A DNA stretch of 64,000 bases from Chrysoperla carnea (GCF_905475395.1 NC_058339.1:23692001-23756000); one strand, 5' to 3'. Positions 26,001-37,140 are shown, counted from the stretch's first letter. Numbers and translations: made by a program. Notes: a model not told the origin generated them from the sequence alone.

Positions 26001-26511
26001 TTTCTTTTCGAATAGAAGAATTTCAAATTACGAAAGTACAAAATTGGCCAGAGAATTTTTGTTATAATTATGGATGTCAGAGAATTTCATAAAAACAATT
26101 CGATTGTCACACTCTATATGTTTTACAGAATATATTAAACTATAATAGTATTTTTTACTGAATATGTTTTAAACTATTTTTTATTTACCGTGTTAAAATT
26201 CATTTAGCTTACGAAAGAAAGAGAAGAGGAATTAAAACGTTTAGCTGAAGAAGCTAAAAAACTCGAAGAAAGCAAAAAGAAAAATGTACCATTAAAAGTT
26301 TACAGAGAGGGTGTTGGAAAATACATAAATCCAAAAGCAATGAAAAAGTAAGTATTTAAAAAAAAGAAAAAAAAAAAAAAAAACTCCAAACACACCTCTA
26401 AACATAATTAATATTTTTAGACAAAATGATCAAATGGCAGAAGTGTCGGAACCAGTTAAGAAAAAATCAAAAAATGCATCATATAAATTTGGAGATTTTC
26501 AAGGATGGTAA
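23095..26511 (+). CDS. PPIL2: Peptidyl-prolyl isomerase-like 2 (U-box E3 ligase / cyclophilin)
   Basis: Predicted 517 residues (human PPIL2 is about 520), a nuclear spliceosome-associated cyclophilin. Exons: 23095-23126, 23185-23404, 23467-23776, 24477-24895, 24955-25106, 25502-25691, 26208-26347, 26421-26511; all joins are in frame. N-terminal U-box-type region at about residues 38-160 ([44 protein letters not shown]), then a charged linker with AAHYSTG, then the cyclophilin domain at about 278-435 ([16 protein letters not shown] with the catalytic Arg, [27 protein letters not shown]). The position of the cyclosporin-contact Trp of CypA (WLDGKH) is His here (HLDGKH). The tail ends KFGDFQGW, as in the family. 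A LINE fragment sits in intron 3 and a MITE-like element in intron 5. Convergent with RNF10. Confidence 0.95.
23820..24430 (+). mobile_element. 5'-truncated LINE (RNase H to C-terminal motif)
   Basis: Right after exon 3 of PPIL2, a new coding-type segment begins with [20 protein letters not shown], the C-terminal part of an RNase H domain. It is followed, with stops and frame breaks, by a TGH segment and then [23 protein letters not shown] (24109-24312). This is the 3' end of a jockey/I/LOA-type non-LTR polyprotein. GC content is visibly higher than in the surrounding intron. It ends near CTAACCTAACCCTGGGCTCG without a clear poly-A. Same strand as PPIL2 and wholly inside intron 3, so it should be spliced out. 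Confidence 0.8.
25121..25446. repeat. MITE-like element, ~326 bp
   Basis: Inverted ends GGTTATTCGGACACTATCGT at 25121 and ACGATAGTGTCGAATAACC ending at 25446, with one indel between them. It is GC-richer than the flanks and contains a tandem-like motif (GAATGAACGCAATC, twice). Located in intron 5 of PPIL2. Target duplication not clear. Confidence 0.65.
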
Positions 26512-27439
26512 TTATCAATAATTAAAAATATAATGCAATTTTGTAACATATATTTAAAATAAGAATAATTTTAAAATTTTCGAAAAAAAAAAAAACGTAT
26601 CAATTTACCTGAAATTTCCACGTTTTTGTATTTAAATGTCATCAGTGCTTAAACAGGCCGCTAAAGTCTTAATAATTACAGTGTGTTCTCAAGTACTCAT
26701 CCAATTTTGAAGACTTAATAATGGATACTTTACTGGGCAACAAACAGTAAAAGATTCCGGTAACTTTTAAAGTAACAGACAGATTTTCTGGGATCAAAAT
26801 GCTACTCGAAAGTCGTTATATTAAATAATTTCAAAAAAAAAAATACCGTGTACATTTCGTAGAAAAAGCACATTCCCGAACTCCTATAGTTAATTTCATA
26901 TTCGTCCGGGAATGTATTGCTTTTCCTACTAGATACACAAACTAATATTTGTTCTTTCTAAAATTCTACTAATATTTGGGAACAAAAGTGAAAGTCCTGA
27001 TGTTAAAGTAATAAATAAGAAATCGATTAAAATTTTACATTCAATAACGTTCACTGGTTGATTTGCAGTATTCAAAAAAGTTCAAACTATGGTAGGCCAT
27101 AATGAGCACTCGTATGTTATCCTCTTCTATCTTTTCTATTATCTTTTGATCTATACCTTACCTTTTTCCGACAATCGATTCAGGTTGGATACATCAAAGG
27201 TATGTATTAAATTTGGATTTATATAAGATAAAAGGTAAAATTAAAGCATTTATTAATTTCTGCAACAATTTATACATTACCAGTCAAAACAATAAATACA
27301 TTTTTTTTTTATAATCATTAAATTCAAAGAAATCTAAATTTCTTAAGTAATTAAATAATATATTTTATTGATAAAAATAAAATTGACAAAGAATTATGAA
27401 TTAATAATATATTAATATGAATCCATTCCCATTGAATTT
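26512..27439. other. Convergent intergenic region with a hairpin
   Basis: This is the space between the stop codons of PPIL2 (+) and RNF10 (-), and both 3' untranslated regions must lie here. An imperfect inverted repeat at about 26843-26935 pairs GTAGAAAAAGCACATTCCCG with CGGGAATGTATTGCTTTTCC around a ~30-nt loop. The ORF track region holds no other gene. Confidence 0.45.
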
Positions 27440-30400
27440 TTACTTTCGGCAAGCCAACCCAGTTGCAAATAATATTTTTCCTTTTCTTTTTTGCTTCTTC
27501 TTTTGTTTCTCAGCAGAAGTATTATTGTTAGTAATTGGTTTTTCATCATTACATATTTGATTTGCTGATTGCTCCAGAGCTAATGCAATTGCATCACTGA
27601 AACTTTGCTTGTATTGTGGCGCTGGTACATAATCATCATTTTGTTCTGCTGAATCACTATCATTACCACCAAATTGTTGATGTTTGATGTCAAATCCAAC
27701 ACGACAATTTTTACCAGTTACCGATATTAATTTAGGTGGTGATGCTGTCTCAACATGTTTTGGCGCTGTTGGACTCTTTAATGTAGGCCAAAATGTATTT
27801 TGCACTTTTGTTTTGGACAGCATCTGTAATTAAATAATCGATTTTAGTTTGATTAATCTTAAAAAAGTAAGTGAAAAAAGATTTCAAGGACATTTATTAT
27901 ACAAATACTTCAACAATACTTTTCAATAACCATAGGATTTTCTTCAAAATTACAAAAGTTGAAATTTAAAACTATTTTAAGCCTAAATATCGTCGAAATG
28001 TCTTAGTTTAATAACAGATAGAGATTTTATCCGACCATCATGACTACTCAAAAATGAAGAGTTGAAATTTTAACAGCGTTAGTTTATGCCTAAATGTGAC
28101 TTCATAGTTGGCGATCGAGTCAAATCGAATAATAGGGCATGTAGATTTAATAATTGTATAAAAAACGTCCTACTAAAAGTCCTTATATTCCAAACTATTC
28201 ACGTTTGACTATTAAGAATTTTTAAACAAAAAATTTTTTTCTCTTTATTCTATTAGTGTAGATGAATTTCAATAAGTTGAATAATAATGGTTTATAAATA
28301 CTTACGTTAGCAAAAGAAGGGCCAGAAATATTATTTGAGTTATCATTTAAATGTAAATTTGATACATTTTCAGTAAGTCCATCTGATGATGATGGCGATG
28401 CATTAACATAATCATTCAATGATAAAGTACTCTCAGTAGTAAAACTTGTTGAAGATAAAGGTGGACTTCCACCATCCTCAAATGAGCCAACAATTGGAAA
28501 TTGATGATAAGATTGAATTTGTATTTCTGGCGTTGGATAAATTCCCATTAAACGGTTTTCTTTTTCAATAATTCGTTTTTCATGTCTTCTTTCATCTCTT
28601 GCACGTTTTTGCCGGCGTTTACGACGCATGTCAATTTGATCTATAAATCATTATAATGTATATATCAATTACAATTTACAAATCATTCCAAATTAAATAT
28701 GAATTATACCTTTAAAATGTTCGAGAACTTCTAATGTCACATAGGGTGCTCCTAATTCTAATTCGGCAATTTCAAATTGGCATGTTACTGGTAAATGTTG
28801 CAAATACCGCATTCTCTTTCGTAACTCTTCAGTTATAGAACCATTTTCCTTCTCAACAATAACTCCTTCAATTTTTGGTGGACAACTTTCTAAACTTCCA
28901 TATAGATGTTCAAGCATTCGTATATTTAAAGAATGTAAATAAATGTGCTGACCGTCACTAGCTAAAAGTTATGATTTAATCATTAGAAAATTTGTTAAAA
29001 AACAGAAAAAAGATATTGCTAACTGCTACCTTGTGTACACGTAATTATGGATAGTTTGGTAAATAAATATACGACTACTAGCTTCAACTGAGTCATCCAC
29101 TCAGACCCGGATTTACCATGCAGACAGAGTAGGCACGTGCCTGGGTGGCAAGAACTGAAAAACGGCAAATTTTGGCACAAAACTTTGAAAACTTTTTTTA
29201 TTCGTAGAAATTTATGTTTTATTCAATCATTTTCCGTACTGCTGCGAGTGAAAAACTACTTGAAATCAAAACGATTAAACGCACTCGCTTTGTTAACTAT
29301 AATCAGATTTGCTCATGTCTTTAGATTGTGATAACATTATCAATGTCTTGCAAATTTCTAAATATGGGGCTTTATGCACTAATAGAACAAAAACCCTGTA
29401 GTTAATCCATATAAATTCATAATCATTATAGATTTTCCTTATTAAGAGAAATTAATTCAACTATGTAATAAAAATCGACAAAGGAGAAAACTATAGTTTT
29501 TTTTACCATTATTATACTCGGTCTTGAAAATAAAACGTACAAATCTAAAAAAACTCTCGACTTAATAGTTAGGGGCTAAAATGGCGAAGTTTTCTTGGGA
29601 ACAGAGCTTGTACATATATGTTTACATGTATTGAGTTTTTCGCAGATTTACTAGTATCATATATTTTTAAGAATGTTTCCGTATAAAGAAGGTAACAGAT
29701 TCTAGAATGTAATAAATCTAACCTTGATAAAAATAAAAATCTTTTTGAACAGTTCCTCCATTATCCTTATTGTCATCAGATTTCGTATTTTCCTTTTCAT
29801 TGTTTTTATTGAATGCCTTCTTATCAAATTCTGCTTGACAATATTTTTCTAATACACTTTTTTCTCTAACAGATAGTAAGTCCAAAGCTTGTTCAACGAA
29901 ACATTTTTCAGGACAATTTTCATCTAACGATAATTGTATTGATAATTCAGTTTTCTCACGATCAACTATTTGTAGAATCTAAATATTTAACAAACACTTT
30001 AATTGCTTGTTATACGTAAATTTTACAAGGTAGAACATGAAAACCTGACGTATTTTTAACTTTATTGACCCGGCAAGATATCATCCCATCATGGTTTATT
30101 CGCAATCTATGATAACTTCAACAACGGTTTTAAGAAGTAAAGACGCATAAACGATGAAATCGATGTGACTTCTGATGCGATGATTGAAAGAGAAAACTTT
30201 CGCGACCGGCTAGAACAGTTTGTGTAAAATTATTTAGCTTATATACCTCCTTGAATTTCAAATTTGTTACTTATACATTCGGAGGAATACAGGTTGAGAC
30301 AAACGGATCGACAAGCAGGTATTAACCAAAGTGAATTCTAAAACAGGTCTGTTTTACATGGAATGTACAAAAACTTTCAAAATTAAACTTTTGTGTTCAT

Positions 30401-32342
30401 TTCAAAAATCGTCTGGTTTTTATGTTCATCGTTTATCAAATTTAGAAATATTACATCATTTTCTTTAGCGAGTAATAATTTTGAAAATGCAGTAGTGACA
30501 TTTTTTTCAGAAACGTTTAGTATATTATTAGAGCGATGATGTTGAACTTCTATCATTGGAACAGCAATTAACGAACCACGTTCACGTTTCATAAGAGTCA
30601 TTTCTATTTTATTTCCAATGACAATTACATTGTTGTAAGGTTTTGCGACAACACTAGAAAATTAAAATAAGTACATATTTTACAAATATATTTTTTTTTT
30701 TAATTTTTGTAGATGGTACCTTTTTAAATCTTGTTTGTGTATTGCTTCAAAACAAATTGGACACTTTCGCCAAGTTTTATCAGACAGTGCCAAGTAATGT
30801 AAAATACATGACCAACAATAAATATGTCCACAACGTGTCATTTTAGCAGCAACTGGTGTATAAAGACATATTGGACAGCATGGAAATTCTGATCCTTGTA
30901 CATTCTAAGCGTTTTAAGAATTAAATATCAGTTTTGTTAAAAATGAATTACTTTAATGGTAACAACTTTAATCGATAATTAAATGAAAAAACCGCATAAT
31001 AGACAGGGTCAATCGTGAATCCTAGTCTATTATGCGATTTTTTTCCATAATTATTTATTAAATATTACTTAAATGATTATTTAATACATTATATTTGTAA
31101 ATATTGACCCAGAACTAAAGTACGTTAAGCTGAGCACAACACCTTCTGCGCCCTCTATTTCAAAAATGGTTCAACATACAAAAAAAAGTTTCAGGCAAAA
31201 TTTGTAGAAAATTTTATCCTCTACAACTTGTATAATAAATGGTAATACGATTGAACGCAAAAGAAACGAGATATTTACAAAAAACTGAATTTCGATACCT
31301 TTGACCATGAATATCTAACGACGCGAACGCGTTATCATTTGTGACTTTCGAGACAACATTTGTGCTATCAAAATAAAGGTTTGTACAAAATTTGCTTATT
31401 CCTTTAGATTCCGAGGTTGATTACTTATTTTGACTAAGATGATCGGGTTATCAGTAAAATCATTGCTTCATTAAAATAAAAAAAAAAGCAGATACTTTAT
31501 TACTCTTTCGAGACAAAACTGTCAAATTAACCAAATTAGGTATTTACTTTAATCCAAAACAATTGATAACATGAAATATACTGATAAAATATCTACTTAC
31601 AATTTGCTCAATAAGTTCCCAATTGACAAGAGCATCCGGATCTTTCATATAAATTTCGTAATTACCATTAACATTCACCACGAATTGACAGCTGATAAAA
31701 GAACAAGAACATTGAAATATTTGAAATACTAAATAAAAACTAAGTAAATAAACTATGGCTATTTCAAAACATACGTAGCTTGTAAAAACTCTTCTTTATT
31801 GTATTTATGCTTTAATCCATACTGCATTCGATTATTGAAATTTGATGTTCTGTATGCAGTCGATGTTCCATCATTAGCTGCCTGTCTTGGAGTGTAGTGA
31901 AAATTTAACAAATGGTTTAAACTTTGTTTCTTACTGCCTGGCAGAAATATAGAACCAATTTCTGCGTTATCTAATGCTACCCCGGCATCCTCCTTTCCAC
32001 CCAAATTACATCCAGAGTAATACGTGCCGCGTGGTTTGGGTCGTTTATCCAAGACAATTTTATTACGTTGTGGAGTAGGTTTTCGATTTGGCTCATTTTT
32101 AATAGAAAGTGAACTGCCAGCTGGTTCACGGCGTCTTCCACCGCTCCGAGGCCACGGTTTATTTGCAACATCTGCATAATATTAAAGCACAAATTTGATA
32201 AGATTATGGACTTACAATAGATTATGAAATTAATAGTGGGGGATATAATGTGTGATGTCATACCTTGACCTTTTTTACCCTCAGAACCAAACCCCTTTGA
32301 TTGAGCTTGATTTGAACGATTTGATGATTGTTTTTTGTCCAT
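27440..32342 (-). CDS. RNF10: RING finger protein 10 (E3 ubiquitin ligase)
   Basis: Predicted 747 residues (human RNF10 is about 811). Exons in transcript order: 32342-32264, 32171-31775, 31691-31601, 30904-30720, 30653-30389, 29978-29723, 28961-28710, 28640-28306, 27823-27440; all phases agree. Features: basic N-terminus ([12 protein letters not shown]), a conserved LNFHY segment, VNWELIEQI, then a C3HC4 RING at about residues 199-240 (CPICL...CGHIYCWSC...KCPIC). After that come [19 protein letters not shown], and [21 protein letters not shown] with [16 protein letters not shown] basic coiled segment [18 protein letters not shown] follows, and a C-terminal [17 protein letters not shown] ends in a Lys-rich tail. 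All these match RNF10 blocks. RNF10 is known as a ubiquitin ligase for 40S ribosomal proteins; that role is taken from the family. A hAT remnant lies in intron 6. Confidence 0.95.
29102..29335 (+). mobile_element. Truncated hAT remnant
   Basis: The left end CAGACCCGGATTTACC and the following GAGTAGGCACGTGCCTGGG resemble the left end of the complete hAT element at 55701 (CAGGGGCGGATTTA, AAGTAGGCCTGTGCCTACG). The ORF at 29137-29331 then contains [17 protein letters not shown], which matches the hAT C-terminal dimerisation segment. The right terminal repeat was not found. It sits in intron 6 of RNF10. Confidence 0.6.
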
Positions 32343-33120
32343 AATGGACTTTTGGTGTTGTTTCTAGTGTTTTGTTGGAGTTTGCTCCCCCGTACGGAGT
32401 TATAATATTCACTTTCAAAACATACATTTTAGTTAGCCATGTTTATAATATTACAATAAAAAAAATACCAATACAAGGTACTATTTAATAATTAATTTCA
32501 ATAAATAAATTTAGTAAGGAAACTTAAGAACGTTACAGTTTTTGGGGAGTCAAATCTCCCTGTCGTCGATGTCGACGATTTTGAAGTAAAAAATCAACTA
32601 TCACACTCGTCCCAGAAATGGCGACGAGAAAACTAAAACAGAATTAATTTTGAGTAAAAAAAACTTTGTTTAACGCATTGCCAACTTATATTATTTGTTT
32701 ATGTATTCATATCGGTCACCCATGTCTTGAAATGAAATATAGCGCCAATTTAAAATAGTTGGCGATTGAATTATTTTGATTCTATTTAATTTTGAATAAA
32801 ATTAAAAAAAAAAAAACTTCAATTTAAAAAATCCTAGTGTATAACCTAACGTAATTTGGACCCCCACAAAAATTTTTTTCGGGTTGATTAATTATAAATC
32901 TTTTTTAATCCATTATTCGTCGTTTGTTCTTCATTGTTTGATTATTAAAATTATTTTTTCGATCGTTGTTTATTTATTATTTATTAAACACTTATTAACC
33001 ATTAAGTTAGTCCCCCATACTATTGATTTTCACTTTTTACTTTCTTAATCAGTGTATATTTTAAGGAATTATTGATTGTTCGTTTATTATTAGCAATTGT
33101 TGGATTATAAATATAGAAAA
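32343..33120. other. RNF10 upstream region
   Basis: This holds the RNF10 promoter and 5' leader on the minus strand. No core promoter element can be singled out and no other gene is seen. Confidence 0.4.
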
Positions 33121-33620
33121 CGTTATATATTTTAAATTTTGTCTTATTTTTTAATTTTCTATCCTATTTTTCTTTCAGAACAAAATTATCAATCAATTAA
33201 TTATTTAGTAAAGGTAAGTATTAAGTTAAATATATTAGTTATATATAAGCCGAGTAGCTGAGTGGATATAGCACTTGACAATGAAACCAAGGACTCTAGT
33301 TCGTATCCTGGTGGAGTTAACATTGTTACTTTTATAATAAATTTTTCCTGACGCTACAATTTTTCCACTCTTTTTATAGTTTAAATTATAAATATAACCC
33401 GCCCTCTTGTTATTATAATAACGTTTGTTATGCCTATGTCATAAATCACTATTGTGTCAGGGGGTGGGAATTTAAATAATCATAAATATATCTCACTCTT
33501 TAAAAACATGTTCTCCTGTTGCAAAATTTAAAAAAAATTGTACAAAATAGCTTGGTTTATAAATATTTCACATTAATTAAATAATTAAATTTTTTTTTTT
33601 TGTTATAAAGAAATAAAAAA
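33121..33620 (+). repeat. Composite repeat unit, copy 1 (intact)
   Basis: A unit of about 500 bp, repeated from 33621. Order of modules: an AT-rich head; an exon-like block (TTTTCTTTCAG at about 33169-33179, then about 34 nt, then GTAAGTATT from about 33213); a tRNA-like segment (33249-33319); a conserved block GTCAGGGGGTGGGAATTT at about 33457; ATGTTCTCCTGTTGC at about 33509; and ATTGTACAAAATAGCTTGG at about 33538. That last stretch is the uninterrupted version of the site into which a large element inserted in copy 2. Confidence 0.85.
33249..33319 (+). repeat. tRNA-like segment (copy 1)
   Basis: Has an A-box-like TAGCTGAGTGGATATAGC and a degenerate B-box AGTTCGTATCC at tRNA spacing over about 71 nt. 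The acceptor arms do not pair, so it is a tRNA-derived sequence rather than a working tRNA gene. Confidence 0.55.
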
Positions 33621-34047
33621 CTATATATTTTAAATTTTGTTCTATTTTTTAATTTTCTATCCTATTTTTTCTTTCAGAACAAAATCAATTAATTATTTAG
33701 TAAAGGTAAGTATTAAGTTAAATATATAAGTTATATATAAGCCGAGTAGCTGAGTGGGTATAGCACTTGACAATTAAACCCAGGTAAACTAGTTCGAATC
33801 CTGGTGGAGTTAACCTTTTTACTTTTATAATAAATGAATTTTTCCTGACGTTAAAATTTTCCACTCTTTTTATAGTTTCAATTATAAATATAACCCGCCC
33901 TCTTGTTATTATAATAACGTTTGTTATGCATATGTCATAAATCACTATTGTGTCAGGGAGTGGGAATTTAAATAATCATAAATATATCTCACTCTTTAAA
34001 AACATGTTCTCCTGTTGCAAATTTTTAAAAAAATTGTACAAAATAGC
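33621..34047 (+). repeat. Composite repeat unit, copy 2 (interrupted)
   Basis: Closely follows copy 1 at an offset of about 490-500 bp: the exon-like block with TTTTCTTTCAG...GTAAGTATT, tRNA-like segment, GTCAGGGAGTGGGAATTT and ATGTTCTCCTGTTGC. It is cut at CAAAATAGC, where the large inverted-repeat element begins; the sequence resumes with CAAAATAGCTTGG at 36838. Confidence 0.85.
33741..33812 (+). repeat. tRNA-like segment (copy 2)
   Basis: Has an A-box-like TAGCTGAGTGGGTATAGC and a good B-box AGTTCGAATCC. The T-arm side CCTGG can pair with an upstream CCAGG only across an insertion, and the acceptor stem is absent. tRNA-derived. Confidence 0.55.
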
Positions 34048-34320
34048 AGCTCCGCGATCTTAGCACCTCATGTGCGGAATTTCGATTGACCAATTATACC
34101 ATCTGAAAGGTCAGAAATTGGCCATAAAAGGTCAGTTGGTCTCATTAATTGGTCAGCATCAGAAAATTTTTTATTAAAGATTGAAAAAACTCCACCTATG
34201 CGCGATCGGGAAGCATTCGCTGATAATTGGTCAGCTAATATAAATCAGTCAGTTTAATTTTTTTTATATTCAAAAAATAATATAATTTCGAAAAAATTTT
34301 CAATTTTTTCAACATTTGTA

Positions 34321-34552
34321 CTAGGAGAACATAAGTGGGAATTAGTAGTTCCTGATAAGGAGAAAGGTGAGTAAGTGTTTTCACCCCGAAAGTCTAAAAT
34401 TTTATTTTGGCAGAAAGTTATTGGTCTACCCACTAGAGGTCACACTCACCAAACACGGGTGTGCAGACCACAAACTTTCTGACTTACGAGGTGACAACAA
34501 TTACCTTGCTATCAGGTACTACTTATTCCGTCCGTCCTTGATGTTCTCCTAG
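34321..34552. mobile_element. TA-flanked MITE nested in the Mutator-like element
   Basis: 232 bp with inverted ends CTAGGAGAACATAAG and CTTGATGTTCTCCTAG, bounded by TA at 34319-34320 and 34553-34554, which suggests a Tc1/mariner-type origin. The AGGAGAACAT core recurs outside the element at 33509, 34006, 36876, 36993 and 37131. Confidence 0.55.
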
Positions 34553-34705
34553 TAGAAATGTGAAAAAAATTGAAGTTTTTGAACGAAAAAAAACTAATTT
34601 TTTCATCATTTACTAGGCAAACATGCTGTGGTGGAAATTTGAAAAAAAATGAAAATAAAAATCAGATTTTGCTTAAAAGAATTAACGAACTTTTTTTTAA
34701 TATAT

Positions 34706-34779
34706 GTCCTCACCTAGTTTCGAACCAAGGGACTATTTATTCGAAGTCAGATACGCTAACCATTATACCATTAGGGCTC
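34706..34779 (-). repeat. tRNA-Arg(TCG)-like sequence
   Basis: On the minus strand: A-box-like TAATGGTATAATGGTTAGCG, anticodon-loop-like CTTCGAA (TCG), and B-box GGTTCGAAACT with a weakly pairing T-stem. The anticodon stem and the acceptor stem are poorly paired, so it is a tRNA-derived pseudogene or SINE head rather than a functional gene. Confidence 0.55.
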
Positions 34780-35231
34780 TGTTATTCGTATTAATAAATA
34801 ATTATATTCATTTTCGACTTTCTTAAATTATAACAAAAAGTAAAACTCATTTTCGGAAAATTTTGAGTAGTATTATTACAAAAAAAAAATGGCAAACGAA
34901 GTTTGAAATACTTACCTATCGTGAAGTTCAAAATACTCACCTATTTTTAACTGAAATAATATTGTATAGCTACAGAGAGATGGGGAAAAATAAAATAAAA
35001 ACAGGATTTGAGTTTTCAACTTTATTTAAATGAAATCAAAATACATAAAAACTATTTACGAATTACTTGCACATAATTCCATATAATTAATTTCATCTTA
35101 AAAAAATTTTTTTGCATCAACTTTTTTTTTACAAACCAAATACCACACAAAAATAAAATGAAAATCCAAAAAGAATATTACGTATTTACAATCCAACTTC
35201 TTTATCTCACCTATATTTTATAAGAATTTGT

Positions 35232-35333
35232 TTGTACCTTTACTAAAAAAAAATTAATTAGTTAATTAATAATTTTGTTCTGAAAGGAAAAATGGGATAG
35301 AATAAAATAAAACAAAATTTAAAATATATAACG
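35232..35333 (-). repeat. Inverted copy of the composite-unit head
   Basis: The reverse complement reads ATATATTTTAAATTTTGTT, then CTATCCCATTTTTCCTTTCAG, AACAAAATTATTAATTAA, and TTTAGTAAAG followed by GTA. This is the same order as the head of the units at 33121 and 33621, including the putative splice-acceptor-like CTTTCAG and donor-like GTA. With the minus-strand tRNA-like segment (34779-34706) and the AGGAGAACAT hairpin (34552-34321), it forms a diverged, inverted copy of the whole unit inside the Mutator-like element. Confidence 0.7.
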
Positions 35334-35459
35334 ATATTTATTTATTTATATTAATTTGAAAACGTTATCCCGAAAATTGATTTTTTACTATATAAAATAA
35401 CCATTATTATTATTCATTCAAATTTTTTATAGGTGACATATGTACAAATATATATAATA

Positions 35460-35980
35460 CAAGTGAAAACAAACAATTGACTGAGTTAATTGTTGAAATA
35501 CCATGCATAGTCAGTGTTGATTTATTTATCACATTACACATACAAACATGTGACACATACATAACTGATAATCAAGTATAGTACCTATTATAAAATTTCC
35601 GCCTAATTGGCGCCCTCACGAGTAAACAGTGATGTTTATGAATTTTACATTTAAACTTTTGTTCTATCTCTAACGGTTTACAAGATGGGTCCTACGGACC
35701 CAAGACCCAATTCACCTATGATGCTCATTTACGAACTTGACCTCACTTTTTACGTCCTGAGTACGCTGTAAAAATTTCAGCTCGATATCTTTTTTCGTTT
35801 TTGAGTTATCGTGTCCACAGACGGACGGATGGACGGACGGACAACCGGAAATGGACTAATTAGGTGATTTTATGAACACCTATGACAAAATTTTTATACT
35901 AACATCATTATTTTTAAGCGTTACAAACTTGGGACTAAACTTAATATACTATGTATATTTCATATATACATGGTATAAAA
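35460..35980. repeat. Dispersed repeat, copy A
   Basis: About 520 bp, matched by 61011-61566. Shared blocks: AACAATTGACTGAGTTAA, CTCTAACGGTTTACAAGATG, ACTTTTTACGTCCTGAGTAC, a (GACG/GACA)n tract followed by AACCGGAAATGGACTAATTA, and a terminal TACTATGTATATTTCATATA with an ATGTATAT/ATATACAT palindrome. No coding capacity. The superfamily is not identified. Confidence 0.8.
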
Positions 35981-36040
35981 AGAGTGAAAAATTTAAATAA
36001 AAGGAAAAATTCATTTTTTTAAAAGTAAAAATTTTATCCA

Positions 36041-36431
36041 TTTTTTTTTTTTTTTGATATGTACTACTATCAAATATACATGTATATTTGATAGTAGTAC
36101 ACATGAAGAATGTAGAACAGGAGAAAGATCGCTATGTACTAAAGCATTAGCGTACCTGTCCCTAAAAATTTGTAGAATTTATAGTTCATTTTTCAGCCAC
36201 CAGTCGCGCTGTCAACAAGAAGTAGTACCTGTGAAGTTAGCTGTTGTTGTTAGCATAATGTACAAATTGATATATCATTTGAAATTAGCGCACAACAGAC
36301 CGCTTTTATTGATACTACATATTGATCGCAGCGCCTCACTTATTTTATACATATTTTGGGGACAATATTTTCTATAGCGATCGTTCTCCTGTTCTACATT
36401 CTTCATGGTAGTACATATCAAAAAAAAAAAA
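36041..36431. repeat. Nested inverted repeat element
   Basis: Arms of about 50-85 bp begin with an oligo-T run then GATATGTACTAC, and share ATGAAGAATGTAGAACAGGA followed by GATCGCTAT. The left arm carries an extra near-perfect palindrome, about 37 bp (TATCAAATATACATG/CATGTATATTTGATA). The loop is about 240 bp with no recognisable gene. It lies inside the Mutator-like element. Confidence 0.7.
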
Positions 36432-36865
36432 TTTTAAAAAAAATATTTCCCCTACTCTGTCTGGTTTATAGTGAAGAGCTGTGCGTAAGTACTCACTGCC
36501 CTGATAAAACCATCCGGCTCAAAGCATGCGCGTTACGTCAGAGACAACTTTTTTAATTTTTTTTAATATTAAATTAAACTGACCAATTATTTATATTAGC
36601 TGACCAATTATCAGCGAATGCTTCCCGATCGCGCATAGGTGGAGTTTTTTATTTTTTCTGCGAATGAGGTGCTAAACTTATTAATTGACCTTGAAAAACT
36701 TTAATCTTTAATAAAAAATTTTCTGATGCTGACCAATTAATGAGCCCAACTGACCTTTTATGACCAATTTCTGACCTTTCAGATGGTATAATTGGTCAAT
36801 CGAAATTCCGCACATGAGGTGCTAAGATCGCGGAGCTCAAAATAGCTTGGTTACGCTAAAATTTG

Positions 36866-37140
36866 AAACTTTTTAATAGGAGAACATGTCCTATAGTTTA
36901 TCTCACTCATATTCTCCTATTACAAAATATTAAATTTTGTAATTCTAAAATAAAAATAGAAGCTCGTTGCGACAAAAATTTGAAATTTGGTGATAGGAGA
37001 ACATGGTTTATATTTTATCCCATTTTTTTTATAACATATTCGCCTATTACAAAATATTAAATATTTTGCTTGCTTTTTAGCTGTACATGCTAAAATTCTT
37101 GTTAAATGAAATTTTATAAGATTTTGTAATAGGAGAACAT
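36866..37140. repeat. Short tandem hairpin repeats
   Basis: Two and a half degenerate units pairing ATAGGAGAACATG (36876, 36993, 37131) with CATATTC(T/G)CCTATTAC (about 36912 and 37035), each 50-60 bp apart. The blocks TATTACAAAATATTAAAT are repeated too. They continue the composite-repeat family on the right of the Mutator-like insertion, and the GTCAGGGGGTGGGAATT block recurs at about 37207. Confidence 0.6.

Larger units (their letters stand above)
34048..36837. mobile_element. Mutator-like element with long TIRs and 9-bp TSD
   Basis: A 2790-bp element. Its ends AGCTCCGCGATCTTAGCACC and GGTGCTAAGATCGCGGAGCT start terminal inverted repeats of about 220-275 bp (left about 34048-34270, right about 36565-36837, the right with an extra ~50-bp segment). 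It is flanked by a perfect 9-bp duplication, CAAAATAGC, at 34039-34047 and 36838-36846. The related intact copy of the host repeat at 33543-33551 shows the single, unduplicated CAAAATAGC, an empty site. Long TIRs with a 9-bp duplication are typical of Mutator-like elements. No transposase is seen, so it is non-autonomous. The interior contains a TA-flanked MITE, a tRNA-like segment, an inverted copy of the composite repeat head, a dispersed repeat and another inverted repeat. Confidence 0.88.

Noticed and set aside
31977-32342. 121-residue minus-strand ORF starting at the RNF10 ATG
   Set aside because: It reads through the first RNF10 intron and continues out of frame over exon 2. The spliced model is conserved and the read-through is not.
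33741-33812. Functional tRNA gene
   Set aside because: A- and B-box words are present, but the acceptor stem does not pair and the T-arm is disrupted. The sequence is part of a duplicated repeat.
34706-34779. Functional tRNA-Arg gene
   Set aside because: Anticodon and acceptor stems are poorly paired, and it lies inside a transposon.
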